A stretch of DNA of 64,000 nt, from the NCBI RefSeq assembly GCF_900142915.1, contig NZ_FRCM01000002.1, positions 248,001 through 312,000 of the forward strand. The letters run 5' to 3'. The DNA is from Mucilaginibacter sp. OK098. GTDB lineage: Bacteria; Bacteroidota; Bacteroidia; Sphingobacteriales; Sphingobacteriaceae. This document shows positions 23,782-33,283 of the stretch, one piece after another (positions within the stretch are counted from its first letter, which is position 1; every line of letters starts with the position of its first letter). The position numbers and the translations under genes were made by a program. Under the pieces are notes generated by a model. That model had not been told where the DNA came from, made no database searches, and saw only the letters and a list, made by a program, of their open reading frames with translations.

Positions 23782-24372
23782 ATGGCAAATCGCTTTGGCA
23801 ACCGGATCCTGTTTATCCTTATAAGCTCAATAGTTATAACCGGCTTTTTAGTTTTTTTATTCTTTTACATAAAGCACGAGTTTACGGCATCGCGTACCGA
23901 AATTACAGAAACCGGCATGGTGCAAAAAATAAGCAGCATGGGCAAGCTGGAACTGGTTAAGTACACCATGAAAGATATTGTTGAGCAAAAAGAGATCCAC
24001 CCTATCTTGCCTGATAGCAAGGTCTTATTTTTAGCTGTTGGCGAGGTTACCGCCTGCATTGATCTCACAAAAGTTAAAAGATCGGATATTATTCAATCAG
24101 ATAATTCGGTAACGGTTTTTCTGCCACAACCTGAGATCTGCTACTCAGCCATTGATCATCAAAGATCAAAGGTGTACGATATAAGCGGCACCTGGTTTCA
24201 GGACGATACCAAAAATATGGTTGAATCTGTTTATAAAATTGCAGAAAAAAAGATCCTGGATAACGCGAAAGAAATGGACGTAATAGGCACAGCAAGGCAA
24301 AACGCGCTGTTAATTTTCAAACCATTGCTGGAGAGCATTTCGGGCAAAGCAGTTGTTTTGAGTTTCAGATAG
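23782..24372 (+). CDS. DUF4230 protein
   Basis: 196 aa. One N-terminal membrane anchor (ILFILISSIVITGFLVFLFF). The soluble part has the DUF4230 features MGKLELVKYTMKDIVE, a middle KVLFLAVGEVTACIDLTKV and the C-terminal ALLIFKPLLESISGKAVVLS. Probably faces the periplasm. Function is not known for the family. Its upstream region is a word repeat and it sits between barrel genes A and B. Confidence 0.85.
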   Translation: MANRFGNRILFILISSIVITGFLVFLFFYIKHEFTASRTEITETGMVQKISSMGKLELVKYTMKDIVEQKEIHPILPDSKVLFLAVGEVTACIDLTKVKRSDIIQSDNSVTVFLPQPEICYSAIDHQRSKVYDISGTWFQDDTKNMVESVYKIAEKKILDNAKEMDVIGTARQNALLIFKPLLESISGKAVVLSFR

Positions 24373-24583
24373 CTTATTAACAGCTTTTATTTTTGCCGTT
24401 CTAAAACCTTATCGTTACAACCCAACCACTTTTCATTGATGTTAAAGGATTTGAAAAAATAAACATTTCGACATTATTTGTCTATATGTTCTTATTTTTT
24501 TGTAACAACCTCCCGTGTTAATCCGTTCAAATGCAATTCAAACTTACTAGCTTGCACAGCTTAAACATTATCAACTTTAAAAA

Positions 24584-25102
24584 ATGAAAAAAATCTTATT
24601 CTCATTGGCCATTTTAGGCTTAACTGTTATCTCAGCTTTAGCACAAACAACACCAACCAGCGGCAAATTTAGTGCAGGTTTTGAAGCAGGAGTTCTTTTT
24701 GGTTCAGTAACAGATATTTCTTCTACAGCATTGGGTGCGTCCTTAAAATATGATTACCCTATAGCTGCCGGAGTTTTCATTACAGGTTCGGCAGGGTATA
24801 CAAATTTTATCTACAAAAGTGATTATAGGGATATACTAATGGCATTTGGCACAACAAGCTCAGGCGAGGGCTTTGTCCCGGTAAAATTAGGCCTTAAGTA
24901 TTATGTTAGTGGTGGTTTTTATGGTGAGGGCCAGGGTGGTGTTGTATTTTCAACGGTAAGTGGCGGCGGCAGAGCTATTGCTTATGCGCCCGGCATTGGC
25001 TACACCTGGGATGACCATGTTGAAGCGGGCGTTCGTTATGAAGCATGGTCGAACAGCGGAACTATAAGCCAGGTTGCATTGCGCCTTGCATACAGATTGT
25101 AA
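24584..25102 (+). CDS. small outer-membrane beta-barrel protein (paralogue B)
   Basis: 172 aa, the same length as paralogue A. Signal peptide to ISALAQ. It shares FVPVKLGLKYYV, AYAPGIGYTWDDHVEAGVRYEAW and the ending SQVALRLAYRL with the other copies. Likely an 8-stranded outer-membrane barrel. The 210 bp upstream contain no clear regulatory signal. A terminator follows at 25131. Paralogues A and B are the closest pair and probably arose by local duplication. Confidence 0.85.
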   Translation: MKKILFSLAILGLTVISALAQTTPTSGKFSAGFEAGVLFGSVTDISSTALGASLKYDYPIAAGVFITGSAGYTNFIYKSDYRDILMAFGTTSSGEGFVPVKLGLKYYVSGGFYGEGQGGVVFSTVSGGGRAIAYAPGIGYTWDDHVEAGVRYEAWSNSGTISQVALRLAYRL

Positions 25103-25130
25103 TTTAGCATTGAATCGTTCTGAAATATGT

Positions 25131-25162
25131 AAAAAGGGCCGGGGTAATTCCCGGCTTTTTTT
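25131..25162 (+). terminator. rho-independent terminator after barrel B
   Basis: GCCGGG / CCCGGC stem with a preceding A run and a seven-T tail. It lies between convergent genes. Confidence 0.85.
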
Positions 25163-25174
25163 GCAAACAAGTAC

Positions 25175-25822
25175 CTAATCCTTAATAAACCCTAATTCTG
25201 CATTCTGATATGCGGGCTTTTTGAGCTGTAATAATAAACCCTGGAAGCTTTTCATAGGGCCTTCGGCGGCAAAAAGGTTAACAAGCCAGGCAGGGAGATT
25301 GCCGCCCGGATCAAGCTGTAATGTGTATACTACCTTTATCCGGTTATTTGCTATTGGTGTAATAATCCATAATCCTTTTGATGATTGTACCCGCACAATA
25401 CCACCTTTTACCGGCACAAAACCGGGCACAGCCGGGCCATCAACGGTTACCACTTTAGTTTCAGGGTTTTGGTAAACCTTCAGGTGTGCTACAAAATCAC
25501 GATTTTGGGCTGGCCACGGAATATTTATTTCGGAGTAATAATATAGTTCGGATGGGGAAACCTGTTTAATAAGCACGCATGATTTTGTATGGTAAAGCCA
25601 TTCAGGGCAGCCTTTTACATCAAGCAATACCTTAACTATTTGCGATAAGGTTGCCTTTAGCTCACAATCAACTTTTATCGCCTTAAATTTTGAGTTGGCC
25701 ACTGTACTGGTGTAAACTTTTATTCCGTTCTTCTCATTTTTAAGTTCCCAATCAGCTTGGGCAGCAACCTCTGTAATTTTAAAAAGAAGAAGCAATACGA
25801 TGATAATTCTGTACATTAACAA
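25175..25822 (-). CDS. START-domain lipid-binding-like protein, secreted
   Basis: 215 aa. Signal peptide (LLFKITEVAAQ). The START/SRPBCC fold is suggested by ADWELKNEKNGIKVYTS, VLLDVKGCPEWLYHTKSC, ELYYYSEINIPWPAQNRDFV and the C-terminal helix after RIKVVYTLQLDPGGNLP. Such domains bind hydrophobic ligands. Predicted periplasmic. Two starts (25822 and 25816) are equally possible. Ligand unknown. Confidence 0.83.
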   Translation of the reverse strand: MLMYRIIIVLLLLFKITEVAAQADWELKNEKNGIKVYTSTVANSKFKAIKVDCELKATLSQIVKVLLDVKGCPEWLYHTKSCVLIKQVSPSELYYYSEINIPWPAQNRDFVAHLKVYQNPETKVVTVDGPAVPGFVPVKGGIVRVQSSKGLWIITPIANNRIKVVYTLQLDPGGNLPAWLVNLFAAEGPMKSFQGLLLQLKKPAYQNAELGFIKD

Positions 25823-25979
25823 ATAGTTATATAAAAATCAAATTTAAATAACCATCTTGTTTGTATCGCAACAAAGATGCTTTATGACAATAAACAGGTA
25901 ATTACCCGTGTAAAACATGTTTAAGTAAATAAATAGTCATTAATTTTTTTATGTTTATACCTTTACAAGCTGTTTAAAT

Positions 25980-26552
25980 ATGAAAAAAGCTTTACTTTCA
26001 TTTATAGTCGTTATAATTTGTTCCTTAGGGGCATTTGCGCAGGTAACCATGAGCCCTCACATTAGTATAGGTGGCGAGTATGGTTTAACAACGGGCAATC
26101 TTTCCAATTACTATGGTTCTGTTGTTGGGGGTTCTGTTAAAGTTGAGGTGCCGGTAAGCTCTCCTAAATTTAACATTACAGGTACATTAGGTTTTACCAG
26201 CTACTTAGTTCGCCTGGATTATAACGGCCCGCTGAATTTAAAGCCCGATCAATTTTTACCGTTGGAATTGGGGGTCAAATACTATTTCTCAAAAATAGCC
26301 TATGTTGAAGGCGATGCGGGTGTATCATTCAACCTGCAGGACAATTTTACCGGATCATCAAACGCATTCATATACTCCCCTGTTATAGGGTTTTCTGCAC
26401 CTACAAATAATCACAAAGGCACCATTGACCTGGGCTTAAGATATGAAAGCCGTGTGCAAAGCAACGCTAATATTAACCAGGTAGCCCTGCGCCTGGCGTA
26501 TCGTTTCGGGCCAACATTTCCGGCCGAAAAAAAGAAAAAAGAGGCGAAATAA
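25980..26552 (+). CDS. small outer-membrane beta-barrel protein (paralogue C)
   Basis: 190 aa. Signal peptide to LGAFAQ. Shares FLPLELGVKYYF, DAGVSFNLQ, YSPVIGFSAP, GTIDLGLRYES and NQVALRLAYRF with paralogues A, B and D. Unlike them it has a C-terminal lysine-rich tail (AEKKKKEAK) after the expected last barrel strand. A near-match promoter box TACCTTTA lies at 25958. No terminator before gldFG, so read-through is possible. Confidence 0.83.
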   Translation: MKKALLSFIVVIICSLGAFAQVTMSPHISIGGEYGLTTGNLSNYYGSVVGGSVKVEVPVSSPKFNITGTLGFTSYLVRLDYNGPLNLKPDQFLPLELGVKYYFSKIAYVEGDAGVSFNLQDNFTGSSNAFIYSPVIGFSAPTNNHKGTIDLGLRYESRVQSNANINQVALRLAYRFGPTFPAEKKKKEAK

Positions 26553-26653
26553 ATCCGGGTATTTGATTCTGTTAGCAAACAATAAAACTACATTTAACCG
26601 TTTTGCTTTAACACATTATTGTGTAATTTCGGCATTCATCACTGAACATAAAA

Positions 26654-29059
26654 GTGCTTAGCATCCTCAAAAAAGAAATAACTTCTTACCTCAGTTCCCT
26701 GGTAGCTTATGTTACTATTGGTGTGTTTTTATTAGTATTAGGTTTGTTTTTATGGGTATTCCCTGAGTCGAGTATTTTAGACTATGGCTACGCCACGCTT
26801 GATAGCCTTTTTGGCACCGCCCCTTACCTGTTTATGTTCCTTATCCCCGCAATAACCATGCGGTCGCTGGCCGAAGAACGTAAGGAAGGAACTTTTGAGC
26901 TGCTCCTTACCCGCCCATTGGCCGACTGGCAAATTGTTTTAGGCAAATACTTTGCCTGCCTGTTGCTGGTATTGTTTGCCTTAATACCTACCCTGGTTTA
27001 CTACTACTCGGTTTACCAACTGGGCACCCCGCAAGGCAATATTGATATCGGCGGAGTAATTGGTTCATATATCGGTTTGTTTTTATTAGGGGCAAGCTTT
27101 GCTGCCATTGGTTTATTCGCATCGTCAGTAAGTAAAAACCAGATCATTGCTTTTACCATAGCCGTATTTCTTTGTTTCTTTTTTTATAGTGGATTTGATT
27201 CCCTTAGCCAGCTGCTATCCTTGCAAAGCCTCAGCCTGCAGGATTTAGGCATAACCGAGCATTACCAATCTGTAAGCCGGGGCGTTTTGGATACCCGCGA
27301 TTTGGCATATTTCATTATCCTAACTGGTTTGTTTATATCATTAACCCTTTTTGTATTAAACAGGCAAAGGCAAAAACCACTGAAAGACAAGATCCTGATC
27401 GCCTCATTGGTTTCACTGATAGCTTTAGGCATCTTATCAAACCTAACATTTACCCGTTTTGATTTTACAAAAGAAAAACGCTTCACCATATCGCCGGTAA
27501 CCCGGGATATTATGAAGAAATTAAAAGGTCCGGTTAAGGTTAAAGTTTATTTACAAGGCAATAATTTCCCTTCAGATTTGAAAAGACTACAACGGGCAAC
27601 GCGCGATATGCTTATTGATCTGCGGGCGTATAGTAATGACCGTGTGCAATTTGAGTTTATTGATCCGATAGCATCAATAAAGGGCCTGGCAGACGATGAA
27701 CAGAAAAAAGCTTATGACTCATTGGAAGCCAAAGGTATAGTTGGCGAAAACCGTGCTACTAAAACAGATAACGGGGTAGCACAATTACTAATATTTCCCG
27801 AAGCCCTTGTACAATTCGGGGGCAGGGAAATTGCTGTTAATTTATTGCAGACCCGCATAATGCTTTCTGATGAGGAAGTGGCAAACAACTCCATCCAAAA
27901 CCTTGAATATGCTTTTTCATCGGCCATAAAAAAAGTTACCAGCGGCGGCAAACCTATAATCGGCTTTACCGAAGGCCATAATGAGCTTTCAGATGTGCAG
28001 TTGAATGATGCCATGAAATCATTATCTGACGGGTATAATGTTGGCAGGATTAATCTTCAAACCATTCCGCTCAGTATTTTACTAAAAATGAGGTTGCTGG
28101 TGATCCCAAAGCCTGACACAAAATTTAGCGAGGTTGAAAAATTTAAGATAGACCAGTATGTAATGCGCGGCGGAAGGGTGCTGTGGGCTATTGACCAGGT
28201 AAGCGCCGATCTTGATAGCCTTAAAGGGCATGGCGGCGAACAGATGTCGTTCCCAAAACAGCTTGACCTTGACGATCAACTGTTTACTTACGGCGTGCGT
28301 ATAAATTATGACCTGATTGCCGATATGAGCTGTGCGCAGATCCCGGTTACCACAGGCAATGTAGGTGGCCAGGCCCAGATCCAGTTGCTGCCGTGGCTGT
28401 ACTACCCGTTGTTTATTACCGATTCACAAAACCCGATAGTAAGAAACCTTGATGCAATCAGGAGCGAGTTTGCAAGCACCATTGATACCATAGCCATAAA
28501 AAACGTTAAAAAAACTATCCTGCTTACTTCATCCCCCTATAATAAACAATTAAACGCTCCACACATATTATCCCTGCAGGCCCTTGAGCAGGAACCCACC
28601 CCTAAAGATTTTCAGAGCACCCCAAAAAACGTAGCTGTATTGCTTGAAGGCGAATTTAAATCTGATTTTCAAAACCGGCCGCTACCCGAAGGTTTGAATG
28701 AAAATGTACCGATACTGCCTAAAAGCGTGCCTACAAAAATGATAGTAATAAGCGATGGCGATGTATTTAAAAGCCAGCTGGGTGCTGATGGCTCGCCTTA
28801 CCCGTTGGGATACGATCATTATATGCAACGAAATTTTGGCAATAAAAATCTTTTGCTGAATATTGCTGATTATATGACCGATGACTCAGGGTTGATAGCC
28901 TTGCGTACTAAAGAAATCCAGATCCGCCTGCTTAGCCGCGCCCGTATAAGGAGCGAAAAGCTATACTGGCAAGTTATTAATAATGCTTTGCCCTTGGGTT
29001 TGTTGGTAATATTTGCTATTTTTCAACATTATGTGCGCAAAAGAAAGTATGCACATTAA
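26654..29059 (+). CDS. GldF-GldG fusion, gliding-motility ABC transporter
   Basis: 801 aa from a GTG at 26654. Residues 1-240 match GldF: an ABC-2-type permease with six membrane segments and the motif EERKEGTFELLLTRPL. From about 245, the GldG part begins with its own membrane segment and DFTKEKRFTISPVTRDIMKKL, then a periplasmic body (PIIGFTEGHNELSDVQL) and a C-terminal anchor ending KRKYAH. In flavobacteria these are two genes of about 241 and 561 residues; the total fits this single protein. Its ATPase partner GldA is encoded at 37898. Needed for gliding in flavobacteria; role in this organism not known. Confidence 0.88.
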   Translation: MLSILKKEITSYLSSLVAYVTIGVFLLVLGLFLWVFPESSILDYGYATLDSLFGTAPYLFMFLIPAITMRSLAEERKEGTFELLLTRPLADWQIVLGKYFACLLLVLFALIPTLVYYYSVYQLGTPQGNIDIGGVIGSYIGLFLLGASFAAIGLFASSVSKNQIIAFTIAVFLCFFFYSGFDSLSQLLSLQSLSLQDLGITEHYQSVSRGVLDTRDLAYFIILTGLFISLTLFVLNRQRQKPLKDKILIASLVSLIALGILSNLTFTRFDFTKEKRFTISPVTRDIMKKLKGPVKVKVYLQGNNFPSDLKRLQRATRDMLIDLRAYSNDRVQFEFIDPIASIKGLADDEQKKAYDSLEAKGIVGENRATKTDNGVAQLLIFPEALVQFGGREIAVNLLQTRIMLSDEEVANNSIQNLEYAFSSAIKKVTSGGKPIIGFTEGHNELSDVQLNDAMKSLSDGYNVGRINLQTIPLSILLKMRLLVIPKPDTKFSEVEKFKIDQYVMRGGRVLWAIDQVSADLDSLKGHGGEQMSFPKQLDLDDQLFTYGVRINYDLIADMSCAQIPVTTGNVGGQAQIQLLPWLYYPLFITDSQNPIVRNLDAIRSEFASTIDTIAIKNVKKTILLTSSPYNKQLNAPHILSLQALEQEPTPKDFQSTPKNVAVLLEGEFKSDFQNRPLPEGLNENVPILPKSVPTKMIVISDGDVFKSQLGADGSPYPLGYDHYMQRNFGNKNLLLNIADYMTDDSGLIALRTKEIQIRLLSRARIRSEKLYWQVINNALPLGLLVIFAIFQHYVRKRKYAH

Positions 29060-29065
29060 ATTTTT

Positions 29066-29073
29066 TACTTTTG
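29066..29073 (+). promoter_or_regulatory. TAnnTTTG -7 box of dnaN
   Basis: TACTTTTG, perfect, with a 19-nt gap to the dnaN ATG. The box begins only 6 bp after the gldFG stop codon, giving dnaN its own promoter. Confidence 0.5.
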
Positions 29074-29092
29074 ATAGATTAATTCCAATCAT

Positions 29093-30217
29093 ATGAGATT
29101 TATTGTTTCTACATCAACATTACTCAAGCAACTACAGGCGGTAAGCGGGGCCTTGAGCAATAGCACTGTATTGCCCATACTTGAAAACTTTTTGTTCGAG
29201 ATAAAAGATGGAAACTTAACTATTTCGGCTACCGATCTGCAAACCAGCATGACCACTTCATTAACGGTTGAAGCTAAAGAGAACGGACGGATTGCTATAC
29301 CATCGCGCATTTTGCTGGAAACCTTAAAGTCACTGCCGGAGCAACCTGTAAATTTCTCAGTTGATGATAATACTTTTGCTATTGAAATAAACGCCGGCGA
29401 CGGGAAATATAAACTAAACGGCGAAAATGGCGAAGACTTCCCTAAAATTCCGGTTGTTGAAAACGCATCATCAGTAAACCTGCCTGCATCTGTTTTAGCC
29501 GAAGCAATAAACAAAACAATTTTTGCGGTAAGTAATGATGAGTTGCGCCCCGCTATGACGGGTGTTTACTGCCAGCTATCAACCCAGCACTTAACTTTTG
29601 TAGCTACAGATGCACACAAGCTGGTACGTTACCGCCGCAAGGATGCAAAAGCAGCAAGCACTACCTCTTTTATATTACCTAAAAAAGCATTAACGCTTTT
29701 AAAATCGTCATTACCATCTGATGATGTAAATGTTGCGGTTGAATATAACAGCACCAGCGCCTTCTTTAAGTTTGGTAATATTAACCTGGTTTGCCGTTTA
29801 ATTGATGAGCGCTATCCTGATTACGAAGCGGTTATTCCTTTAAACAATCCTAATAAATTAAGCATCGACCGCCAGTCGTTTTTAGGTTCATTGAGCCGTG
29901 TTGCCATTTATGCAAATAAAACCACCCACCAGGTAAGGCTTAAAATAAACGGCAGCGAGCTTAATATCTCATCAGAAGATATTGATTTTGCAAATGAGGC
30001 TCATGAGCGTTTAAGCTGTCAGTATGAGGGCGAGGATATGGAAATTGGTTTTAACGCCCGTTTTTTAATTGAAATGCTTAAAAACTTAAGCTGTGAAGAA
30101 GTTACCCTCGAAATGTCGACCCCTAACCGTGCTGGTATTTTACTACCACAGGGCGGCGATGAGAACGAGGATGTACTAATGCTGGTTATGCCGGTAATGC
30201 TTAACAGCTATGCATAA
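29093..30217 (+). CDS. dnaN: DNA polymerase III sliding clamp (beta)
   Basis: 374 aa, full length with three clamp domains. Recognisable segments are NSTVLPILENFLFEIKDG, RPAMTGVYCQL, FVATDAHKLVRYRR, VCRLIDERYPDYEAVIP and the C-terminal LVMPVML. The ring tethers DNA polymerase III to DNA. It is not next to dnaA here, so this locus is not evidence for the replication origin. A terminator follows. Confidence 0.98.
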   Translation: MRFIVSTSTLLKQLQAVSGALSNSTVLPILENFLFEIKDGNLTISATDLQTSMTTSLTVEAKENGRIAIPSRILLETLKSLPEQPVNFSVDDNTFAIEINAGDGKYKLNGENGEDFPKIPVVENASSVNLPASVLAEAINKTIFAVSNDELRPAMTGVYCQLSTQHLTFVATDAHKLVRYRRKDAKAASTTSFILPKKALTLLKSSLPSDDVNVAVEYNSTSAFFKFGNINLVCRLIDERYPDYEAVIPLNNPNKLSIDRQSFLGSLSRVAIYANKTTHQVRLKINGSELNISSEDIDFANEAHERLSCQYEGEDMEIGFNARFLIEMLKNLSCEEVTLEMSTPNRAGILLPQGGDENEDVLMLVMPVMLNSYA

Positions 30218-30287
30218 TGCTTTTAAGCATTATTTTAACGTGAATTTATTTTATTCTTGAATATTTTAAATTATAAATCCAAATTGG

Positions 30288-30314
30288 AGTCCGGTGTAAA
30301 AACCGGACTTTTTT
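30288..30314 (+). terminator. rho-independent terminator after dnaN
   Basis: AGTCCGG / CCGGACT stem around an 8-nt loop, followed by TTTTTTA. Confidence 0.85.
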
Positions 30315-30366
30315 ATTCGCCCTTATAACAAAACTTATTATAAGCAGTTATAATAGCATTTACACT

Positions 30367-31041
30367 ATGAATACCAGGTTTACCATTTTACTTTTTATTG
30401 CTGCTTTAGCCGGATTAGTATCCTGCAAAAACAACGATAACGTTTTCCCTAAAACGGTATCTACAGGTTTGAATATTATCAACGCTTCCAGCGATGCATT
30501 AAATTTTTATATCAACGGAACCCGGCAAAATAATTTCACACTAACCAGCGGCGGGCAGTCTTTTTATTTACCAGTACCTGCCGGGGCACAAAACTACCAG
30601 TTTAAAAAAAACGGGAGCGTTGATGTTTTGTTTAGTGTGCCATTAACGTTAAAAGATAGCGTAAACAATTCTCTTTATATTACAGAAGCAACTACAACCC
30701 GTTCATTTAACACGGTTGATATTTTAGATACAACAGGCATCTCCTCAAAGCCTAAGGCAAAAATCAGGTTTGTAAATGCCTCGCCTGATGCCGGTGACTT
30801 AAATGTTACTGTTGGCAATAATGTTAGCTTTGCTGCAATTGCTTTTACACAAACAGCTGCATTTACATTAATTGATACCGGCCTTATGGTAATGAAGATT
30901 AAAAGAGTGGGCTCGGACGTTGTTAGCGTTGATACAAGCATGACACTGGCAGCAGGACACATGTATACCCTATTTTCAAAAGGATTGTTAACTGGTAAAG
31001 GAAATGCAAGGTTCAATTTGGGACTTGCGCTTAATTTTTAA
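30367..31041 (+). CDS. DUF4397 lipoprotein 1
   Basis: 224 aa. Lipoprotein signal with lipobox LVSC (Cys about residue 21). DUF4397 repeats are visible as LNIINASSDALNFYINGTRQN and IRFVNASPDAGDLNVTVGNN, an Ig-like beta-sandwich pair. Predicted to be anchored in the outer membrane or exposed. No activity is known. It is followed 19 bp later by a diverged paralogue, and the two are surely one operon. Confidence 0.88.
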   Translation: MNTRFTILLFIAALAGLVSCKNNDNVFPKTVSTGLNIINASSDALNFYINGTRQNNFTLTSGGQSFYLPVPAGAQNYQFKKNGSVDVLFSVPLTLKDSVNNSLYITEATTTRSFNTVDILDTTGISSKPKAKIRFVNASPDAGDLNVTVGNNVSFAAIAFTQTAAFTLIDTGLMVMKIKRVGSDVVSVDTSMTLAAGHMYTLFSKGLLTGKGNARFNLGLALNF

Positions 31042-31060
31042 TACAACAGGTTATTTACAT

Positions 31061-31780
31061 ATGATTGTTAAAAACAAATGGAAAATATCAGGCTTGCTGC
31101 TTTTATGCGCTGCCGGGCTGTGGTTTTCATCACTCCTGTCTTCGTGCGGCAAAGCATCAATCTCTAACCCTAAAGGGCTAAACATTAAATACGAGGTACT
31201 AAATTTAAGCCCGGATGTTTTTCCTGTTAATCTGTATATAAAGTTCCTTGTAGTAAACAACAGCCCGTTTACCTTTTCTGTTAACCCGGGATATTTTTTT
31301 GTAACCGCGCTTGATACACCATACCTTATCAGGACTGCAGTAACATCAGGTGGACCTGTATTAATTTCAAGGCATGATATTTTAAAATCGGGGGCAGCTT
31401 ACAGCCTGTTTATTACCGGTAATGTTGCAAACAATTCACTTACCTCAATTTTCACAGTTGATACTGCCAGCTTGCCGGCATTGGGGCGCGGTAAAATACG
31501 CTTTGTTAACGCGTCGCCAACAGGGGTAAGTGGTATTGATGTTTACGCAAACGGAACAAAGGCTTTTGGCAACATTGTGTACCCTAAATTTTCAGACTAT
31601 ATGGAGTTACCTAACGGGTATTATGATTTTCAGCTAAACACTTCTGGTTCAGGGGCCATATTACAAACACTTAAAAATGTACAGATCCAGGATGGCAGGT
31701 TATACACCTTATATTCTTATGGTTATACCAACCGTACCGATTCTGCAGCATTTAACGCCGCACTTATAACGAACAGATAA
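31061..31780 (+). CDS. DUF4397 lipoprotein 2
   Basis: 239 aa from the ATG at 31061. The frame upstream to 31004 overlaps the previous gene and is not a signal peptide. Lipobox LSSC (about residue 29). DUF4397 segments: KYEVLNLSPDVFPVNLYIKF and IRFVNASPTGVSGIDVYANG. Paralogue of the preceding gene and co-transcribed. A word-repeat hairpin begins 3 bp after its stop codon. Confidence 0.86.
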   Translation: MIVKNKWKISGLLLLCAAGLWFSSLLSSCGKASISNPKGLNIKYEVLNLSPDVFPVNLYIKFLVVNNSPFTFSVNPGYFFVTALDTPYLIRTAVTSGGPVLISRHDILKSGAAYSLFITGNVANNSLTSIFTVDTASLPALGRGKIRFVNASPTGVSGIDVYANGTKAFGNIVYPKFSDYMELPNGYYDFQLNTSGSGAILQTLKNVQIQDGRLYTLYSYGYTNRTDSAAFNAALITNR

Positions 31781-31782
31781 AA

Positions 31783-31870
31783 AGTTGATTAAGTAAGTGG
31801 TTGATTAGGTTAGATTAAGTTGTTACTTTTTAAATTAACTTAATCAACTCAATCCAACTAAATTAACTAA
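31783..31870. repeat. word-repeat hairpin, TTGATTAAGTT family
   Basis: Left arm 31784-31822 (GTTGATTAGGTTAGATTAAG), right arm 31833-31870 (ACTTAATCAACTCAATCC). It separates the DUF4397 operon from dedA. Confidence 0.82.
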
Positions 31871-31902
31871 ATTTTCCTAAATTCGCCCCAAATTACAAAG
31901 CA

Positions 31903-32556
31903 TTGGAAATAGTTAAAGGCCTGATTGATTTTATATTACATATTGATAAGCACCTGGCTGATATAATAAGCCAGTACCATGCTTTAACCTACCTGATATT
32001 ATTTGCCATAATTTTTGCCGAAACAGGCTTTGTGGTTACCCCTTTTTTACCCGGCGACTCATTACTATTTGCCGCTGGTGCGCTAATTGCCGGTGGTGCC
32101 ACAGGTTTAAATGTTTTTTTATTAGGCCTTATATTGATAGTTGCCGCCTTTACCGGCAATACCATTAATTACTTGCTGGGCAATTACTTAGGCCCCAGGG
32201 TATTTAAAGAAAAAAATAAGATATTAAAACTCGAATATTATCTGCAAACCAAAGCTTTTTTTGATAAGCATGGCGGTAAGGCAGTAATATTTAGTCGTTT
32301 TATGCCCATTATCCGTACCATTGCTCCCTTTGTGGCTGGTGTTGGCAAAATGCCATTTTTACGCTACAGTCTATATAACATTATAGGTGGTGCGGCATGG
32401 ATCATTGTTTTTCTTTTTGCAGGATATGAGCTTGGAACTATTCCGTTTTTTAAGGCACACTTCGCAATGATAGGCGTTGCAATTATTTTAATTTCAATTA
32501 TCCCGCCAATTTATGCAGCCATAAAAAGCAGCAGAACTAAGAAGGTTCCTCAATAA
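31903..32556 (+). CDS. DedA-family membrane protein
   Basis: 217 aa, TTG start at 31903 (LEIVKGLIDFIL). Four to six membrane segments. DedA motifs are ETGFVVTPFLPGDSLLF, GNTINYLLGNYLG, FDKHGGKAVIFSRFMPIIRTIAPFVAGVGKM and the C-terminal GGAAWIIVFLFAGY. Family members are flippases or transporters that recycle undecaprenyl phosphate and phospholipids. Its last 20 nt overlap the 3' end of the convergent TMEM175 gene. Confidence 0.94.
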   Translation: MEIVKGLIDFILHIDKHLADIISQYHALTYLILFAIIFAETGFVVTPFLPGDSLLFAAGALIAGGATGLNVFLLGLILIVAAFTGNTINYLLGNYLGPRVFKEKNKILKLEYYLQTKAFFDKHGGKAVIFSRFMPIIRTIAPFVAGVGKMPFLRYSLYNIIGGAAWIIVFLFAGYELGTIPFFKAHFAMIGVAIILISIIPPIYAAIKSSRTKKVPQ

Positions 32557-33277
32557 TTTCCCCAAATCGCTTACGTGCCCTTTTCCCCCGGATAGCAAAC
32601 AATATGCTGTAAAGGAACGGTATTAGCATATAAATAAAGCCCGACGAGCCTTTATATTCTACAGGCGAAAGCAACACAACCACAATCCCGGCAATGCCGA
32701 GGGCAGCATTAAATACATTCGCCATGATAAAGGTATCGGTTTCAAAAAGCTCCACCGCTGATAATTTTATTTCTTTGGCGTTTTTCTTGGCGTGCAGGTA
32801 CATCAGCAAAAATAAAATATAAATGACTGCATAGCCTGAATGGTATACATACATTAAAGTGGATTGCTGCTGTTGAGTTATCATGTTTACCAGGCGCCCA
32901 TGATCATTATAAATGCCATTTGAAAATAAGGCCATAAATAAAAACTTGAGCGGATACACATACATCAGCACAACAAAAAGCAACATGGCGTTTAAAAAGG
33001 TAACGTATGCATTATTTAAGCCATATCTTCTAAAGTAAATATTCTGGCTGTTCCATATTATGAAAAGGATGCCAAAGCAGCATGCAAAGCTAAAAAAGCC
33101 CTTAAACACTTCAAAAAGCTCGTCAAACGTGCGCGGCACCTCAAGTGATACCATTATGAGCGTTATAGCGAAAGCAAAAACAGCATCACTAAAAGTTTCA
33201 AGCCTTGAAGGCTCATGGCTGCGCCATTGAAAAACCGATGCCTTTCTTTTACTTAGCGCTGCTATTTTTTTCCTCAT
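32537..33277 (-). CDS. TMEM175/DUF1211-family potassium channel-like protein
   Basis: 246 aa, six predicted membrane segments. The signature (R)LETFSDAVFAFAITLIMVSL (residues about 26-45) holds the FSD motif that lines the pore in bacterial TMEM175 channels, which form tetramers with one repeat each. Its stop is 20 nt inside the dedA coding region on the other strand. C-terminus is basic. Ion selectivity cannot be decided from sequence alone. Confidence 0.9.
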   Translation of the reverse strand: MRKKIAALSKRKASVFQWRSHEPSRLETFSDAVFAFAITLIMVSLEVPRTFDELFEVFKGFFSFACCFGILFIIWNSQNIYFRRYGLNNAYVTFLNAMLLFVVLMYVYPLKFLFMALFSNGIYNDHGRLVNMITQQQQSTLMYVYHSGYAVIYILFLLMYLHAKKNAKEIKLSAVELFETDTFIMANVFNAALGIAGIVVVLLSPVEYKGSSGFIYMLIPFLYSILFAIRGKRARKRFGEIIEEPS

Positions 33278-33283
33278 TATGCT

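Noticed and set aside
29093..30217. Replication origin near dnaN
   Set aside because: No dnaA, no cluster of DnaA boxes, and neighbours are unrelated.
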